A stretch of 18,332 bases of DNA. Source: an uncultured Eubacteriales bacterium (GTDB lineage: Bacteria; Bacillota; Clostridia; Oscillospirales; Acutalibacteraceae). The translations under genes were made by a program, and so were the position numbers. The notes under the pieces are model-generated. The model had not been told where the DNA came from. It saw only the letters and a list, made by a program, of their open reading frames with translations, and ran no database searches. The stretch lies in contig CABQAC010000013.1 in the NCBI GenBank assembly GCA_902462035.1, positions 1 through 18,332 on the forward strand, read 5' to 3'. Positions within the stretch are counted from its first letter, which is position 1; every line of letters starts with the position of its first letter. This document shows positions 6,109-13,706 of this stretch, one piece after another.

Positions 6109-7548
6109 ATGACCGAACGTAATCTGACCATGCTGACCGATTATTACGAGTTGTGCATGGCCAACGGGTATTTGGAAAACAGCATGCGCGGCAAGGCCGC
6201 TTGTTTCGACATGTTTTTCCGCCACGTGCCGGACAACGGCGGATTCGCCATAATGGCCGGAGTGGAACAGCTGATCGATTATTTGAAAAACATCCGGTTT
6301 ACCGAAGAAGATTTGGCCTACCTGCGCGGCAAGGGAATTTTCAGCGAGCCGTTCCTGGAATACCTGCGCACCTTCCGATTCTGCTGCGACGTGTGGGCGG
6401 TACCGGAGGGGACCCCGATCTTTCCCCACGAGCCCATTGTCACGGTGGTGGGGCCGGTCATTCAGGCCCAGTTGATCGAAACCATGGTGCTGTTGGCCAT
6501 CAACCACCAAAGCCTGATTGCGACCAAGGCCAGCCGGATTGTCCGCGCGGCCCAGGGCCGGGCGGTGATGGAATTCGGTTCCCGCCGCGCCCAGGGATAT
6601 GACGGCGCTATTTTAGGCGCCCGGGCCGCCTATATTGCCGGCTGCGCGGGCACCGCCTGCACCCTGACCGACCGCATGTATGGCGTTCCAGCGCTGGGCA
6701 CCATGGCCCACAGCTGGATCCAGCTGTTCGGCGACGAGCTGGAATCGTTCCGCGCCTACGCGCGCCAATACCCGGATAATTGCGTGCTGTTGGTGGATAC
6801 CTACAACACGCTTAAGTCCGGCGTTCCCAACGCCATCCACGCCTTTCAGGAGGTGCTAGTACCTATGGGCAAGCGCCCCGCCGGCATCCGAATCGACAGC
6901 GGCGACATTACCTATCTGTCCAAAAAAGCGCGCAAAATGCTGGACGAGGCCGGATTCCCAGACTGTAAAATCTGCGCTTCCAACTCCTTGGATGAGATCA
7001 TCATCCGCGACATGCTGATTCAGGGAGCGCCGGTGGATACGTTCGGTGTGGGCGAGCGGCTGATAACCTCTTCCTCCGAGCCGGTATTCGGCGGCGTATA
7101 CAAGCTGGCCGCCGTACAGGAGGACGGGAACCTGGTCCCGCGCATCAAGGTCAGTGAAAATGTTACGAAAATCACCAACCCGGGCTTTAAAAAGGTTTTC
7201 CGCCTGTTTGACCGCGGCACAGGCAAGGCCATTGCCGACGTGATTGCCCTCCAGGGGGAAAGCATCGACGAAAACGCGCCCTATGAGCTGTTTGACCCGG
7301 AATACACCTGGAAGCGAAAAACCGTAGAACATTTTACCGCACGGCCGCTGCTGAAACAGATTTTCCGCGGTGGAGAATGCGTATACGAAACGCCGGCGCT
7401 TACGGATATCCGCGCCTATTGCGCGGAACAGCTTGGGACGCTGTGGGACGAAGTAACCCGGTTCGAGCACCCGCACCATTACTACGTGGATTTATCCCTG
7501 CCCCTTTGGCAAGAAAAGCAGCGGCTGCTGGACGAGCACCGGCTGTAA
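6109..7548 (+). CDS. pncB: Nicotinate phosphoribosyltransferase
   Basis: This enzyme joins nicotinate and phosphoribosyl pyrophosphate to give nicotinate mononucleotide, the committed step of the Preiss-Handler NAD salvage route. The 479 residues match the long NAPRTase family. The start LTMLTDYYELCMANGY is the characteristic N-terminal block. FGSRRAQGYDGA (about 149-160) and RIDSGDITYLSKKARKML (about 260-277) with the following ASNSLDE are the conserved phosphate and PRPP-binding segments. The ATG at 6109 has AGAAAGGA at 6093-6100. It follows the nicotinamidase-like gene by 36 bases with no terminator between, so both are probably co-transcribed. No terminator is evident directly after it. 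The family also contains nicotinamide-using members, but the neighbour supports nicotinate. Confidence 0.93.
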   Translation: MTERNLTMLTDYYELCMANGYLENSMRGKAACFDMFFRHVPDNGGFAIMAGVEQLIDYLKNIRFTEEDLAYLRGKGIFSEPFLEYLRTFRFCCDVWAVPEGTPIFPHEPIVTVVGPVIQAQLIETMVLLAINHQSLIATKASRIVRAAQGRAVMEFGSRRAQGYDGAILGARAAYIAGCAGTACTLTDRMYGVPALGTMAHSWIQLFGDELESFRAYARQYPDNCVLLVDTYNTLKSGVPNAIHAFQEVLVPMGKRPAGIRIDSGDITYLSKKARKMLDEAGFPDCKICASNSLDEIIIRDMLIQGAPVDTFGVGERLITSSSEPVFGGVYKLAAVQEDGNLVPRIKVSENVTKITNPGFKKVFRLFDRGTGKAIADVIALQGESIDENAPYELFDPEYTWKRKTVEHFTARPLLKQIFRGGECVYETPALTDIRAYCAEQLGTLWDEVTRFEHPHHYYVDLSLPLWQEKQRLLDEHRL

Positions 7549-7699
7549 AACACTGTTTTCTTCCCTATTATATGACACGTGTCCGCAACTGACACACACC
7601 GCAGCGCGTCCGCTTCGGACCGAGCCACGCGGGCCTGCGCGGCGGCAAAGGATTTTAGGGAAAAACGAAAGATTACACGCGAAAGGGCGGACATGCAAA

Positions 7700-8143
7700 T
7701 TGGTAAAAATGATTTGGATTGGGCCAGGGGAAGATTACAGCCTGGCAAAACAGGTGCGCGAGCATGTGTTTATCGAGGAACAGGGTTTTTCGCCCGATCT
7801 GGAATTTGACCGAACCGACCCTTTGTGCCGCCACCTGGTCCTGGTGGGCGAAAACGGCGCGCCAGTGGCCACTGGGCGGCTGATTGACGAAGGGGACGGC
7901 TGTTTTTCCCTGGGGCGTATTGCAGTGGAAAAACCGTTGCGCGGTACCGGCGCCGGGAAGGCGCTGGTAAAGGAAATGATCCGCATGGCATCTTCCCTGG
8001 GCGCGACGCAATGCCGGCTGGGCGCCCAGGACCACGCGGTGGGTTTTTACGAAAAAATGGGCTTTTCGGTGTGCGGCCCCGTCTATATGGACGAGCATGT
8101 CCCCCATTATCCCATGCGCATGCCGGCGCCCCGCCGTACATAA
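7700..8143 (+). CDS. GNAT family N-acetyltransferase
   Basis: The 147-residue product has the GNAT fold. An N-terminal strand-helix region includes LAKQVREHVFIEEQGF. The acetyl-CoA pyrophosphate-binding motif A is LGRIAVEKPLRGTGAGKALV (about 73-92), with R-G-T-G-A-G as the Q/RxxGxG/A signature. The C-terminal motif is AVGFYEKMGFSVCGPVY. It resembles the ElaA/YjcF-like group, whose substrates are mostly unknown. A TTG at 7700 is taken as the start because GGGCGG (7685-7690) sits 9 bases before it. The ATG at 7709 would be 18 bases away, and the ATG at 7693 is in another frame. It lies 151 bases after pncB and ends just before a terminator. A link to NAD salvage is not shown. Confidence 0.85.
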   Translation: MVKMIWIGPGEDYSLAKQVREHVFIEEQGFSPDLEFDRTDPLCRHLVLVGENGAPVATGRLIDEGDGCFSLGRIAVEKPLRGTGAGKALVKEMIRMASSLGATQCRLGAQDHAVGFYEKMGFSVCGPVYMDEHVPHYPMRMPAPRRT

Positions 8144-8151
8144 CAGCACAA

Positions 8152-8193
8152 AAACGCGCCCGGCGGGGGAGACAATCCCCGCCGGGCGCGTTT
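8152..8193. terminator. Bidirectional terminator between convergent genes
   Basis: A 17-bp perfect stem, AAACGCGCCCGGCGGGG (8152-8168) with its complement at 8177-8193, surrounds an 8-base loop. It lies 9 bases after the GNAT stop and 20 bases beyond the end of the minus-strand TrkA gene. AAAA and TTT flanks allow use in both directions. Confidence 0.8.
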
Positions 8194-8213
8194 GCCGCGT
8201 TGATTGCCGCTCT

Positions 8214-8867
8214 TCAGCGGAGCGCGCGCAGCAGCTCCTTGCGGCTGTCCGCGCCGCAAACCGCGATAATTTCGTCCCCGCCCCGGATGACGGAATTGCC
8301 CTTGGGGATAATGGTCGTATCCCCCCGCACCATCGAAATGATCAGCGAATCGTCCGGGATACGGATATCTTTGATCATCTTTCCGTCCAGGTCGGAATCT
8401 TTTTCCAGCGTCAACGCGCAGATGGCGGACCGGCCTTTGTTCAGGTTGGCAAGCAGGTGCAGGCCTTGGCTGTCCACCTCCTGCTCGATAATCCGTGTGA
8501 TGATTTCGGTGTTGCACACCGCGATATCCGCGCCCAGGCGCTTCATGGTAGCCATATTTTTGGGGTTGTTAACCCGGGCGACTACCTTGCGCACGTGGAA
8601 CAGCTTTTTGGCGATTTGGCAGCAGACCACGTTGTCCTCATCCCTGCCGCTGACCGCGATGACCGAGTCGGCGCGGGAAATGCCCGCCGTCTCCAGCACG
8701 CTGATATCGGTGCCGTCGCCGCTGACCACCACCGCGTCGAGCATCGTGGCCAGATTGGCGCATTTTTTCTTATCCATTTCCACCAGGCTGACCTCGTGGC
8801 CCCGGTCCAGCATATTTTTGGAAAGGTAAAAGCCCAGCTTCCCCCCGCCGACAATCACAATCCTCAT
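8214..8867 (-). CDS. trkA: TrkA/KtrA-type K+ channel regulatory protein (second of pair)
   Basis: The 217-residue product has an N-terminal Rossmann RCK domain beginning MRIVIVGGGKLGFYLS (GxGxxG, residues 7-12) and the acidic VEMDKK that binds the ribose. A C-terminal TrkA_C domain from about residue 140 includes IRIPDDSLIISMVRGDTTIIP. Such proteins bind NAD(H), ATP or ADP and gate TrkH/KtrB K+ channels from the cytoplasm. It lies 37 bases after a second TrkA-type gene on the same strand, so the two form an operon. No membrane channel gene is in the window. The ATG at 8867 has AAGGA about 13 bases upstream, a somewhat long spacing. Confidence 0.9.
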   Translation of the reverse strand: MRIVIVGGGKLGFYLSKNMLDRGHEVSLVEMDKKKCANLATMLDAVVVSGDGTDISVLETAGISRADSVIAVSGRDEDNVVCCQIAKKLFHVRKVVARVNNPKNMATMKRLGADIAVCNTEIITRIIEQEVDSQGLHLLANLNKGRSAICALTLEKDSDLDGKMIKDIRIPDDSLIISMVRGDTTIIPKGNSVIRGGDEIIAVCGADSRKELLRALR

Positions 8868-8904
8868 CTTCCCAATCCCGTCCTTCCCTCGGTTGATCTC
8901 TGGC

Positions 8905-9528
8905 TCAGTCTAAAATCCGGTTGATCAGCAGTTTATCGCCCTTTTGAACGGTAATATGCTGCCGTCCGTCGTACAAGGTAATACGCGAATCCGCATGCTG
9001 TACGCCGAACACACATTCCCCTTCGGCCATGGGGATGTCCCGCAGTTCCCAGCCAAGGAAACGGACCTGAATATCCCGCACCGATACCGACAGGGTGCAG
9101 GTATCGAAAGCCACCAGCCGGTCCCGCACCTCGTCCACCAGGGCGGTATAGATGCTTTCGGCAGCAATCTTTGTGGGGCAAACGGTATTCAGCCCAAAAT
9201 GCTCGAACACATCCTCGCGGTAAGGGTCGGAAACCCGGGTAATGATCCGCTGTACGCCGAAAAACTCTTTGGCGATCTGCGCCACGGTGATATTCAGGTT
9301 ATCGTCCTGGGACACCACGGCCATGGCATCGCAGCCCTCGATTCCCGCGTCCTTGAGCACGTCCAGATCCATCGCCACACCGGCGATGGCCATGCCCTGA
9401 AAATCATCTCCCAGCTGTTCGAGCAGCGCGGGGCTGCTGTCCACTACCGAGACGTCGTGCCCATTTTCGCTCAGCTGGCGGGCGAGATGCGTTCCCACCC
9501 GGCCGCAGCCGATCACCAATATATTCAT
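8905..9528 (-). CDS. TrkA-type K+ channel regulatory protein (first of pair)
   Basis: The 207-residue product has the same two-domain layout as its neighbour. An RCK domain starts MNILVIGCGRVGTHLARQL (GCGRVG, residues 7-12) with VVDSSP at the end of the second strand, and a TrkA_C domain follows from about 140, including ELRDIPMAEGECVFGV. The two are clearly diverged paralogues rather than halves of one split protein, because each has both domains. The ATG at 9528 has AAGGAAGG about 8 bases upstream. In several Firmicutes paired regulators act with one channel; which pairing holds here cannot be read from the window. A TATAAT-like box on the minus strand (9614-9609) may be the promoter, but no good -35 was found. 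Confidence 0.9.
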   Translation of the reverse strand: MNILVIGCGRVGTHLARQLSENGHDVSVVDSSPALLEQLGDDFQGMAIAGVAMDLDVLKDAGIEGCDAMAVVSQDDNLNITVAQIAKEFFGVQRIITRVSDPYREDVFEHFGLNTVCPTKIAAESIYTALVDEVRDRLVAFDTCTLSVSVRDIQVRFLGWELRDIPMAEGECVFGVQHADSRITLYDGRQHITVQKGDKLLINRILD

Positions 9529-9660
9529 GAACCTGACCTTCCTTTCAACCGGCCGGCCTGTTTTGCCGGGGCTTGGCCCGCGTTACGGCAAGGCGACCGA
9601 TTTGCATATTATAATCATTGCGGAGGCACTGCTTTTTCGCGGTACCAGCCTATAAAGGAG

Positions 9661-9699
9661 AAAGAAATCCCGCCGGCCCGCCGGAGGGATTTCTTTTTT
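9661..9699. terminator. Terminator downstream of the cyclase gene
   Basis: AAAGAAATCCC (9661-9671) pairs with GGGATTTCTTT (9686-9696), continued by CCGG/CCGG after one mismatch, around a CCCG loop. It lies 4 bases beyond the stop of the minus-strand cyclase gene. T tracts are present on both strands, better on plus. Confidence 0.7.
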
Positions 9700-9703
9700 G
9701 CTT

Positions 9704-10285
9704 TTACGATTCCAACAGCACCGCCCGGGCGGGGGCGGCGTCCAGCCCGCCCATGCGGACCGGCAGCGCGATGAGGAAATAATCGCCTTCCCGAATGCCA
9801 CGGAGCTTGAGCCCCTCCAGCACCGGGACGCCGCCGCCCAGCAGTTCCCGATGGGGCTGGACTTCCTCCCCGTACGCGCCAATAGAAAGCGCGTCGGTGC
9901 CAACCAGCAGCACCCCCGCTTCCACCAGGGCGAACGCTGCGCTGGGCGCCAGGAACGATTCGCCGTTGCCGTTGAATAAAACGCGCTTTTCACACCCTGT
10001 GGCAAGCAGCCGGTCAATGTCCTTTCCCGTGACGATCCCCTTGACCGTCACCACCGTGCAGGGCCCCATAAAGCGGCCAAGATCCAGCTGGTCCACCGTC
10101 TGGCCATTTTCGATATAATGGCTGGGCGCGTCGACATGAGTACCGGCGTGAGCGCTGGCATAATAGCCGGTCACATTGCAGTCGTCCCCCATGTCCATCC
10201 GCTGGATCGGTTCGGTATAAGGTTTGGGATCCCCAGGATACACCTTGGCGGAAAATAATTCCCGGGAAATGTCATACACTCTCAT
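9704..10285 (-). CDS. Cyclase family protein (kynurenine formamidase-like metal hydrolase)
   Basis: The 193-residue product has the signature HAGTHVDAPSH (residues 46-56, metal ligands H46, H50, D52 and H56) of the cyclase/KynB family. Members hydrolyse N-formylkynurenine or isatin, or act in polyketide-like cyclisation, with a divalent metal. VYDISRELF at the start and GLKLRGIREGDYFLIALP near the end are normal family segments. The start at 10285 has AGGAGG about 9 bases upstream. It is the last gene of the GntR-ABC operon, 20 bases after the permease stop. No other tryptophan-degradation gene is nearby, so the substrate is unknown. A longer open frame to 10858 is only the antiphase reading of the permease gene. 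Confidence 0.88.
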   Translation of the reverse strand: MRVYDISRELFSAKVYPGDPKPYTEPIQRMDMGDDCNVTGYYASAHAGTHVDAPSHYIENGQTVDQLDLGRFMGPCTVVTVKGIVTGKDIDRLLATGCEKRVLFNGNGESFLAPSAAFALVEAGVLLVGTDALSIGAYGEEVQPHRELLGGGVPVLEGLKLRGIREGDYFLIALPVRMGGLDAAPARAVLLES

Positions 10286-10305
10286 CAACGCCGCACCTCC
10301 TGCCG

Positions 10306-11121
10306 TTATTTTAAAGAAAGATGGCGGTTTATCCGCGAGGCCGTCAGCCAAAACAGCAGTACCAAAACCGCTAAGGCCAGCGGAAAATACCCCAGCCCCA
10401 TCTGATAGGCGCCGTTTTCCAAAACCATCTTGCTGCCCTGCAGGACAAAGCTCCAACCATCTTCCCCTATCTGCAGCCCCAATGGAATCAAAAACATGGC
10501 GGCCCATTCCGCCACACAATAGATCAGGTACAGCCCCAAAAAGATCAATGCGCCGAAAAGGGTGCTGTGGCCCTGAAACCTGCCGGTATTGGCCAGGGTG
10601 ATGGAAAAATAAATCAGCAGGACAAAAAAGACCATTTCGATGAAATACATGACCGCCATCACTGGCAGCAAGGAAGCATAAACCCGCAGCGAAGGCAGGC
10701 CGGCCTCCAAAAAAACCCGATTGATCTCCGCCACGACGCCGCCCTCGAACACGCCGCCTACGGCAAAGACGACAGAAAACTGGCCTACGAAAAACAGCAG
10801 CATACTCAGGCAGATCCACAAGACAGCCGGTATCAATTTGGCCACCAACAGCTGCCACGCCGGCACGGGAAGCGAAAACATCAAATACCCTTCCCCGCGG
10901 TACAGGTTATTGCTGTACCGCCGTGCGATTTGCACCACCGTGAGCACCAGCATCACCAGCGACAGCAGCATCAACGCCAGCATGGCGATAAGCCCCATTA
11001 CCGGCTGGTTGATTTGGAAGCCGATGAATTCCAACAAGGTAAGCAGCAGCGTTGCGCCGTACAGCAGCAAAAACGGCCGGTAGGTCGCGCGGAATTCCTG
11101 GCGAAGCAGTTTTCCTAACAT
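10306..11121 (-). CDS. ABC-2 type transporter permease
   Basis: The 271-residue membrane protein has about six hydrophobic segments. They start with FLLLYGATLLLTLLEFIGF and continue through LIAMLALMLLSLVMLVLTVV; the last is LALAVLVLLFWLTA. A cytoplasmic stretch YSNNLYRGEGYLMFSLPVP is typical of the ABC-2/YtrC-like permeases of Firmicutes. It would form the membrane part with the ATPase encoded just before it. Its ATG at 11121 overlaps the ATPase stop by 7 bases, so translation is probably coupled. Substrates of this type include antibiotics, lantibiotics and lipids. None can be named here. Confidence 0.85.
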   Translation of the reverse strand: MLGKLLRQEFRATYRPFLLLYGATLLLTLLEFIGFQINQPVMGLIAMLALMLLSLVMLVLTVVQIARRYSNNLYRGEGYLMFSLPVPAWQLLVAKLIPAVLWICLSMLLFFVGQFSVVFAVGGVFEGGVVAEINRVFLEAGLPSLRVYASLLPVMAVMYFIEMVFFVLLIYFSITLANTGRFQGHSTLFGALIFLGLYLIYCVAEWAAMFLIPLGLQIGEDGWSFVLQGSKMVLENGAYQMGLGYFPLALAVLVLLFWLTASRINRHLSLK

Positions 11122-11813
11122 TGGTACACCTCCCGGAACAGCGCGTCCATCGACTTTCCCGTCTGCTGGCGCAGCGCATCCACTTCTCCGGATAGGAAGT
11201 TTTTTCCGTCCCGCAAAAACACAACGCGGTCAAAAATCCGTTCGATCTCCCCGATGAGCTGGGTGGAGATCAGCACGGCCGAATCTTCGGCGTAATTGCC
11301 AAGGATCAAGTCTAAAATAACATCCCGCGTGGCGGGATCCACCCCGCCCAGCGGTTCGTCGAGCAAATAAAGTTTGGCCCGGCGGGACAGCACCAGCATC
11401 AGCTGCAGTTTTTCCACCATGCCTTTGGACATGGTTTTAACCTTTTGATTCGCATCGAGCCCGAACCGCTTCAGCAAATCCACCGCCCGGTCCCGGTCAA
11501 AATCCGCAAAAAAATCCGAAAAAAACCGGACCGCGTCCCAGCCGTTCATCCCGGGCGCCAAAAAGGCGACATCCGGCAAATAAGCCACCATCGATTTGGT
11601 TTCCACCGAAGGAGGCGTTGTTCCGATCCGCACTTCGCCCTGGTAGTCCCGAATCATGCCTGCCAATATTTTCATCATGGTTGTTTTTCCACAACCATTG
11701 GGCCCCAATAGCCCTACGATACTCCCCCTGGGCACCGTCAAGTCCAATCCAGAAAGCACGGCCCTGCGGCCATAACTTTTCGACAAGCCCAGAATGGTCA
11801 CCGCATCGCTCAT
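11115..11813 (-). CDS. ABC transporter ATP-binding protein
   Basis: The 232-residue ATPase has Walker A GPNGCGKTT (37-45), Walker B LYLLDEPLGGVDP, and an unusual signature, MSKGM, in place of LSGGQ. That change is common in the YtrB/BcrA-like branch paired with GntR regulators. The H-loop position, normally histidine, reads ISTQL here, so the switch residue appears to be glutamine. The ATG at 11813 overlaps the GntR stop codon (ATGA) and has GGAGG about 9 bases upstream. A longer open frame to 12101 is a shadow of the GntR gene. It would power the permease encoded next. Confidence 0.92.
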   Translation of the reverse strand: MSDAVTILGLSKSYGRRAVLSGLDLTVPRGSIVGLLGPNGCGKTTMMKILAGMIRDYQGEVRIGTTPPSVETKSMVAYLPDVAFLAPGMNGWDAVRFFSDFFADFDRDRAVDLLKRFGLDANQKVKTMSKGMVEKLQLMLVLSRRAKLYLLDEPLGGVDPATRDVILDLILGNYAEDSAVLISTQLIGEIERIFDRVVFLRDGKNFLSGEVDALRQQTGKSMDALFREVYQC

Positions 11814-12181
11814 GTGTCCGTTTCCTCCAACCTTTTGGCGAGCTTCGCCATAATCCCACGATGATCGTACCCCAATTGCTTCATCACCAAAATAAACCCC
11901 TGAATATACTCGTCCGCCATTTGGTCCCGCGTCTGCCCGATCAATCCGCCGTCCTGCGTCACATAGCGGCCCGCTGTGCGCTCGGTATACAGCAAGGCAC
12001 CACGCTCCAGCTCCGACAGCGCACGCTGCATGGTATTGGGATTGACGCCAAAGGACTGGGCCAACTCCCGCACCGGCGGGATCCGCTCGCCCGGCTGCCA
12101 TTCCCCGGAGACGATCCGGCGTTTGATCTCGGCAATAATCTGCAGGTATATGGGTATGTTATCCTGAAACGCCAGTTCCGT
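11810..12181 (-). CDS. GntR family regulator, YtrA type, with a non-standard start codon
   Basis: The 123-residue protein has an N-terminal winged helix-turn-helix: DNIPIYLQIIAEIKRRI, then GEWQPGERIPPVRELAQSF, then VNPNTMQRALSELERGALL. A short YtrA-like C-terminal helical part follows. YtrA regulators repress their own ABC transporter operons. No ATG, GTG or TTG lies in frame between the upstream stop TAA and the conserved DNIPIY. The perfect ribosome site AGGAGG (12194-12189) is 7 bases before an ACG codon (12181) and 13 bases before a CTG (12175). I take the ACG, where a single T-to-C change would have altered an ATG. The GTG at 12073 would remove the first half of the winged helix. It starts the GntR-ATPase-permease-cyclase operon. 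Confidence 0.8.
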   Translation of the reverse strand, partial: TELAFQDNIPIYLQIIAEIKRRIVSGEWQPGERIPPVRELAQSFGVNPNTMQRALSELERGALLYTERTAGRYVTQDGGLIGQTRDQMADEYIQGFILVMKQLGYDHRGIMAKLAKRLEETDT

Positions 12182-12196
12182 GTGGATCCCTCCTAT

Positions 12197-12220
12197 CTTG
12201 TATTAATCATCTAATACAAG
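12197..12220. promoter_or_regulatory. Operator palindrome of the GntR-ABC operon
   Basis: CTTGTATTA and TAATACAAG are perfect reverse complements with a 6-base spacer, 24 bases in all. The site overlaps the edge of the -10 box and the likely transcription start, and lies just upstream of the AGGAGG. It is the natural binding site for the YtrA-type repressor encoded by the first gene. Confidence 0.7.
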
Positions 12221-12247
12221 TATAGCGGGTCCAAACAAATAAATCAA
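12219..12247 (-). promoter_or_regulatory. Promoter of the GntR-ABC operon
   Basis: On the minus strand, TTGATT (12247-12242) and TATACT (12224-12219) are spaced by 17 bases. The -10 box touches the 24-base palindrome, so repressor binding there would block transcription. Confidence 0.75.
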
Positions 12248-12273
12248 GTTCTATTTCCCCATCAGCATCTATT

Positions 12274-12687
12274 TTATAAAATCAAAACAAAAGTCCCGGC
12301 GGTAATCAGCACGCCGCCCACCACCGTTTTTACCGTGACCTCCTCCTTGAGGATGAGAAAGGCCAATACCATGCTGATAACGACGCTGAACTTATCGATG
12401 GGCACGACTTTAGAGGCTTGGCCCAGCTGCAAAGCGCGGTAATAAAACAGCCAGGAAAGCCCGGTAGCAACCCCGGATAAAACAAGAAACAGCCAACTGC
12501 GCTGGCTAATATCCCCTAGCTGCCGCTGGGAACCGGATAAAAACACCATCCCCCAAGCCATCACCAGCACGACTACCGTGCGCACAGCAGTGGCAAGGTT
12601 CGATGATATCCCTTCAATTCCTATTTTAGCCAAAATAGAGGTCAGCGCGGCAAAGACCGCGGAAAGCAGCGCATATACGACCCACAT
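12274..12687 (-). CDS. Half-size EamA/DMT family transporter
   Basis: The 137-residue protein is a single EamA unit of about five membrane segments. It begins MWVVYALLSAVFAALTSIL, includes ATAVRTVVVLVMAWGMVFL and ends GGVLITAGTFVLIL. Full drug/metabolite transporters have two such units, so this one probably works as a dimer, as in the known short EamA/SMR-like proteins. The segment YYRALQLGQASKVVPIDKFS matches the usual end of an EamA unit. The ATG at 12687 is chosen because GGGGAGGG lies 8 bases upstream. An ATG at 12720 directly abuts its purine tract. The substrate is unknown. It is separated from the downstream GntR operon by that operon's own promoter. Confidence 0.85.
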   Translation of the reverse strand: MWVVYALLSAVFAALTSILAKIGIEGISSNLATAVRTVVVLVMAWGMVFLSGSQRQLGDISQRSWLFLVLSGVATGLSWLFYYRALQLGQASKVVPIDKFSVVISMVLAFLILKEEVTVKTVVGGVLITAGTFVLIL

Positions 12688-13145
12688 GGATTTCCCTCCC
12701 CGTGCTCTTTGCACATTCATCCCTCCGACCCATACGGCACGCTTGTTATTATTGTAGCAGGATTCAATCCGTATTCTTTCTAAATGTGAAATATATTTAT
12801 ATTTTACATTTTCTTATCAGCCATCCGCCTGCTCCGTTTTCGCGCAGCAAAACCGGGCGGGAAGCATCTGGCTAAGGCGAAGCCCTTGACTTGCTGGGCG
12901 CTGAAAAATACGCGGAAAACAAAATAGGCAAAGACAGCCGCCAACCGTCTTTTTCCGCCGACGGGCAAGGCTTTGCCTCCTTTAGGAGCCAAACCAGGCA
13001 GTTTTAATTGTTGAAATATGTCTGGGAAATGTTTAACCTAGACATAAAGCGGGAAACAACAGCACGCGGCTGAATTTATGGTGAGGGTTTTTCCGTTTTC
13101 ATTCGCCTAATAAGCAAAGGGGAAATAGCGGAAAGGAGTTTGTCA
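12688..13145. other. Intergenic stretch between the EamA gene and the sigma factor gene
   Basis: No secure gene is seen. An extended -10 box on the minus strand (TGCTACAAT, hexamer at 12756-12751) may serve the EamA gene. A minus-strand open frame at 12804-12992 has no ribosome site and begins with TTG. Its basic, low-complexity translation resembles a decayed or repeat-derived sequence. Short palindromes are present near 12964-12985 (GGCAAGGCTTTGCC and CTCCTTTAGGAG). The promoter of the sigma factor gene was not recognised. Confidence 0.35.
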
Positions 13146-13706
13146 ATGGATAACGGTGCCAGCAGCTACCACCGTTTCCAGGAAGGCGATGTCAGCGCCC
13201 TTGAAGAACTCGTGGAGTTGTACAGCGACGGCCTTATATTCTTCATCAATGGGCTTGTGAACAATGTTGCGGTTTCCGAAGATTTGGCGGCCGAAACTTT
13301 TTTTGAGGTGATGTCCGGAAAAAGCCGCTTCAAAGGAAAATGCTCCTTTAAAACCTGGTTGTTCAAAATCGGGCGAAACAATGCGTTGGATTTTTTGCGG
13401 CGGCAAACACGATTTTTCAACGTGCCGCTAAGCGCATTGGAAAAAGATCCGTCGGAAAGGATCTCCCTCGAGCAGCAGGTTTTGAAAGATGAGCAAAGCC
13501 GCCAAGTCCACAAAGCCTTACAGGAAATTCACAAGGACTACCGAGATGTCCTCCATCTGCTTTATTTTGAGAATATGAGCTATGCCGACGCAGCGCTTGT
13601 ACTGCGAAAAAGTTATAAGCAGGTTGAGAATTTGGCCTATCGGGCAAAAAAGGCGCTGAAATCCACCTTGGAAAAGGAGGGGTTTGTTTTTGAAGACCTA
13701 TCATGA
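13146..13706 (+). CDS. RNA polymerase sigma factor, ECF-type (sigma-70 family)
   Basis: The 186-residue protein has sigma region 2 (about 10-85: ALEELVELYSDGLIFFI, then SEDLAAETFFEVM, then KTWLFKIGRNNALDFLRR) and region 4 (about 125-180: ALQEIHKDYRDVLHLLYF, then SYADAALVLRKSYKQVENLA). Regions 1 and 3 are absent, as expected for group 4 (ECF) factors. It would direct RNA polymerase to a small set of stress or envelope promoters. The ATG at 13146 has GGAAAGGAG at 13131-13139; a TTG six bases earlier is ignored. It overlaps the next gene by 17 bases, so the membrane protein is translationally coupled and is the likely anti-sigma or sensor. Its own promoter could not be recognised. Confidence 0.9.
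   Translation: MDNGASSYHRFQEGDVSALEELVELYSDGLIFFINGLVNNVAVSEDLAAETFFEVMSGKSRFKGKCSFKTWLFKIGRNNALDFLRRQTRFFNVPLSALEKDPSERISLEQQVLKDEQSRQVHKALQEIHKDYRDVLHLLYFENMSYADAALVLRKSYKQVENLAYRAKKALKSTLEKEGFVFEDLS

Noticed and set aside
8011..8924. Two long plus-strand open frames (about 272 and 275 codons)
   Set aside because: Both overlap the TrkA gene on the other strand, which has all family motifs. Their translations show no family features.
9704..10858. 384-codon minus-strand frame
   Set aside because: Only the last 193 codons are the cyclase. The upstream part is an out-of-phase reading of the permease gene.
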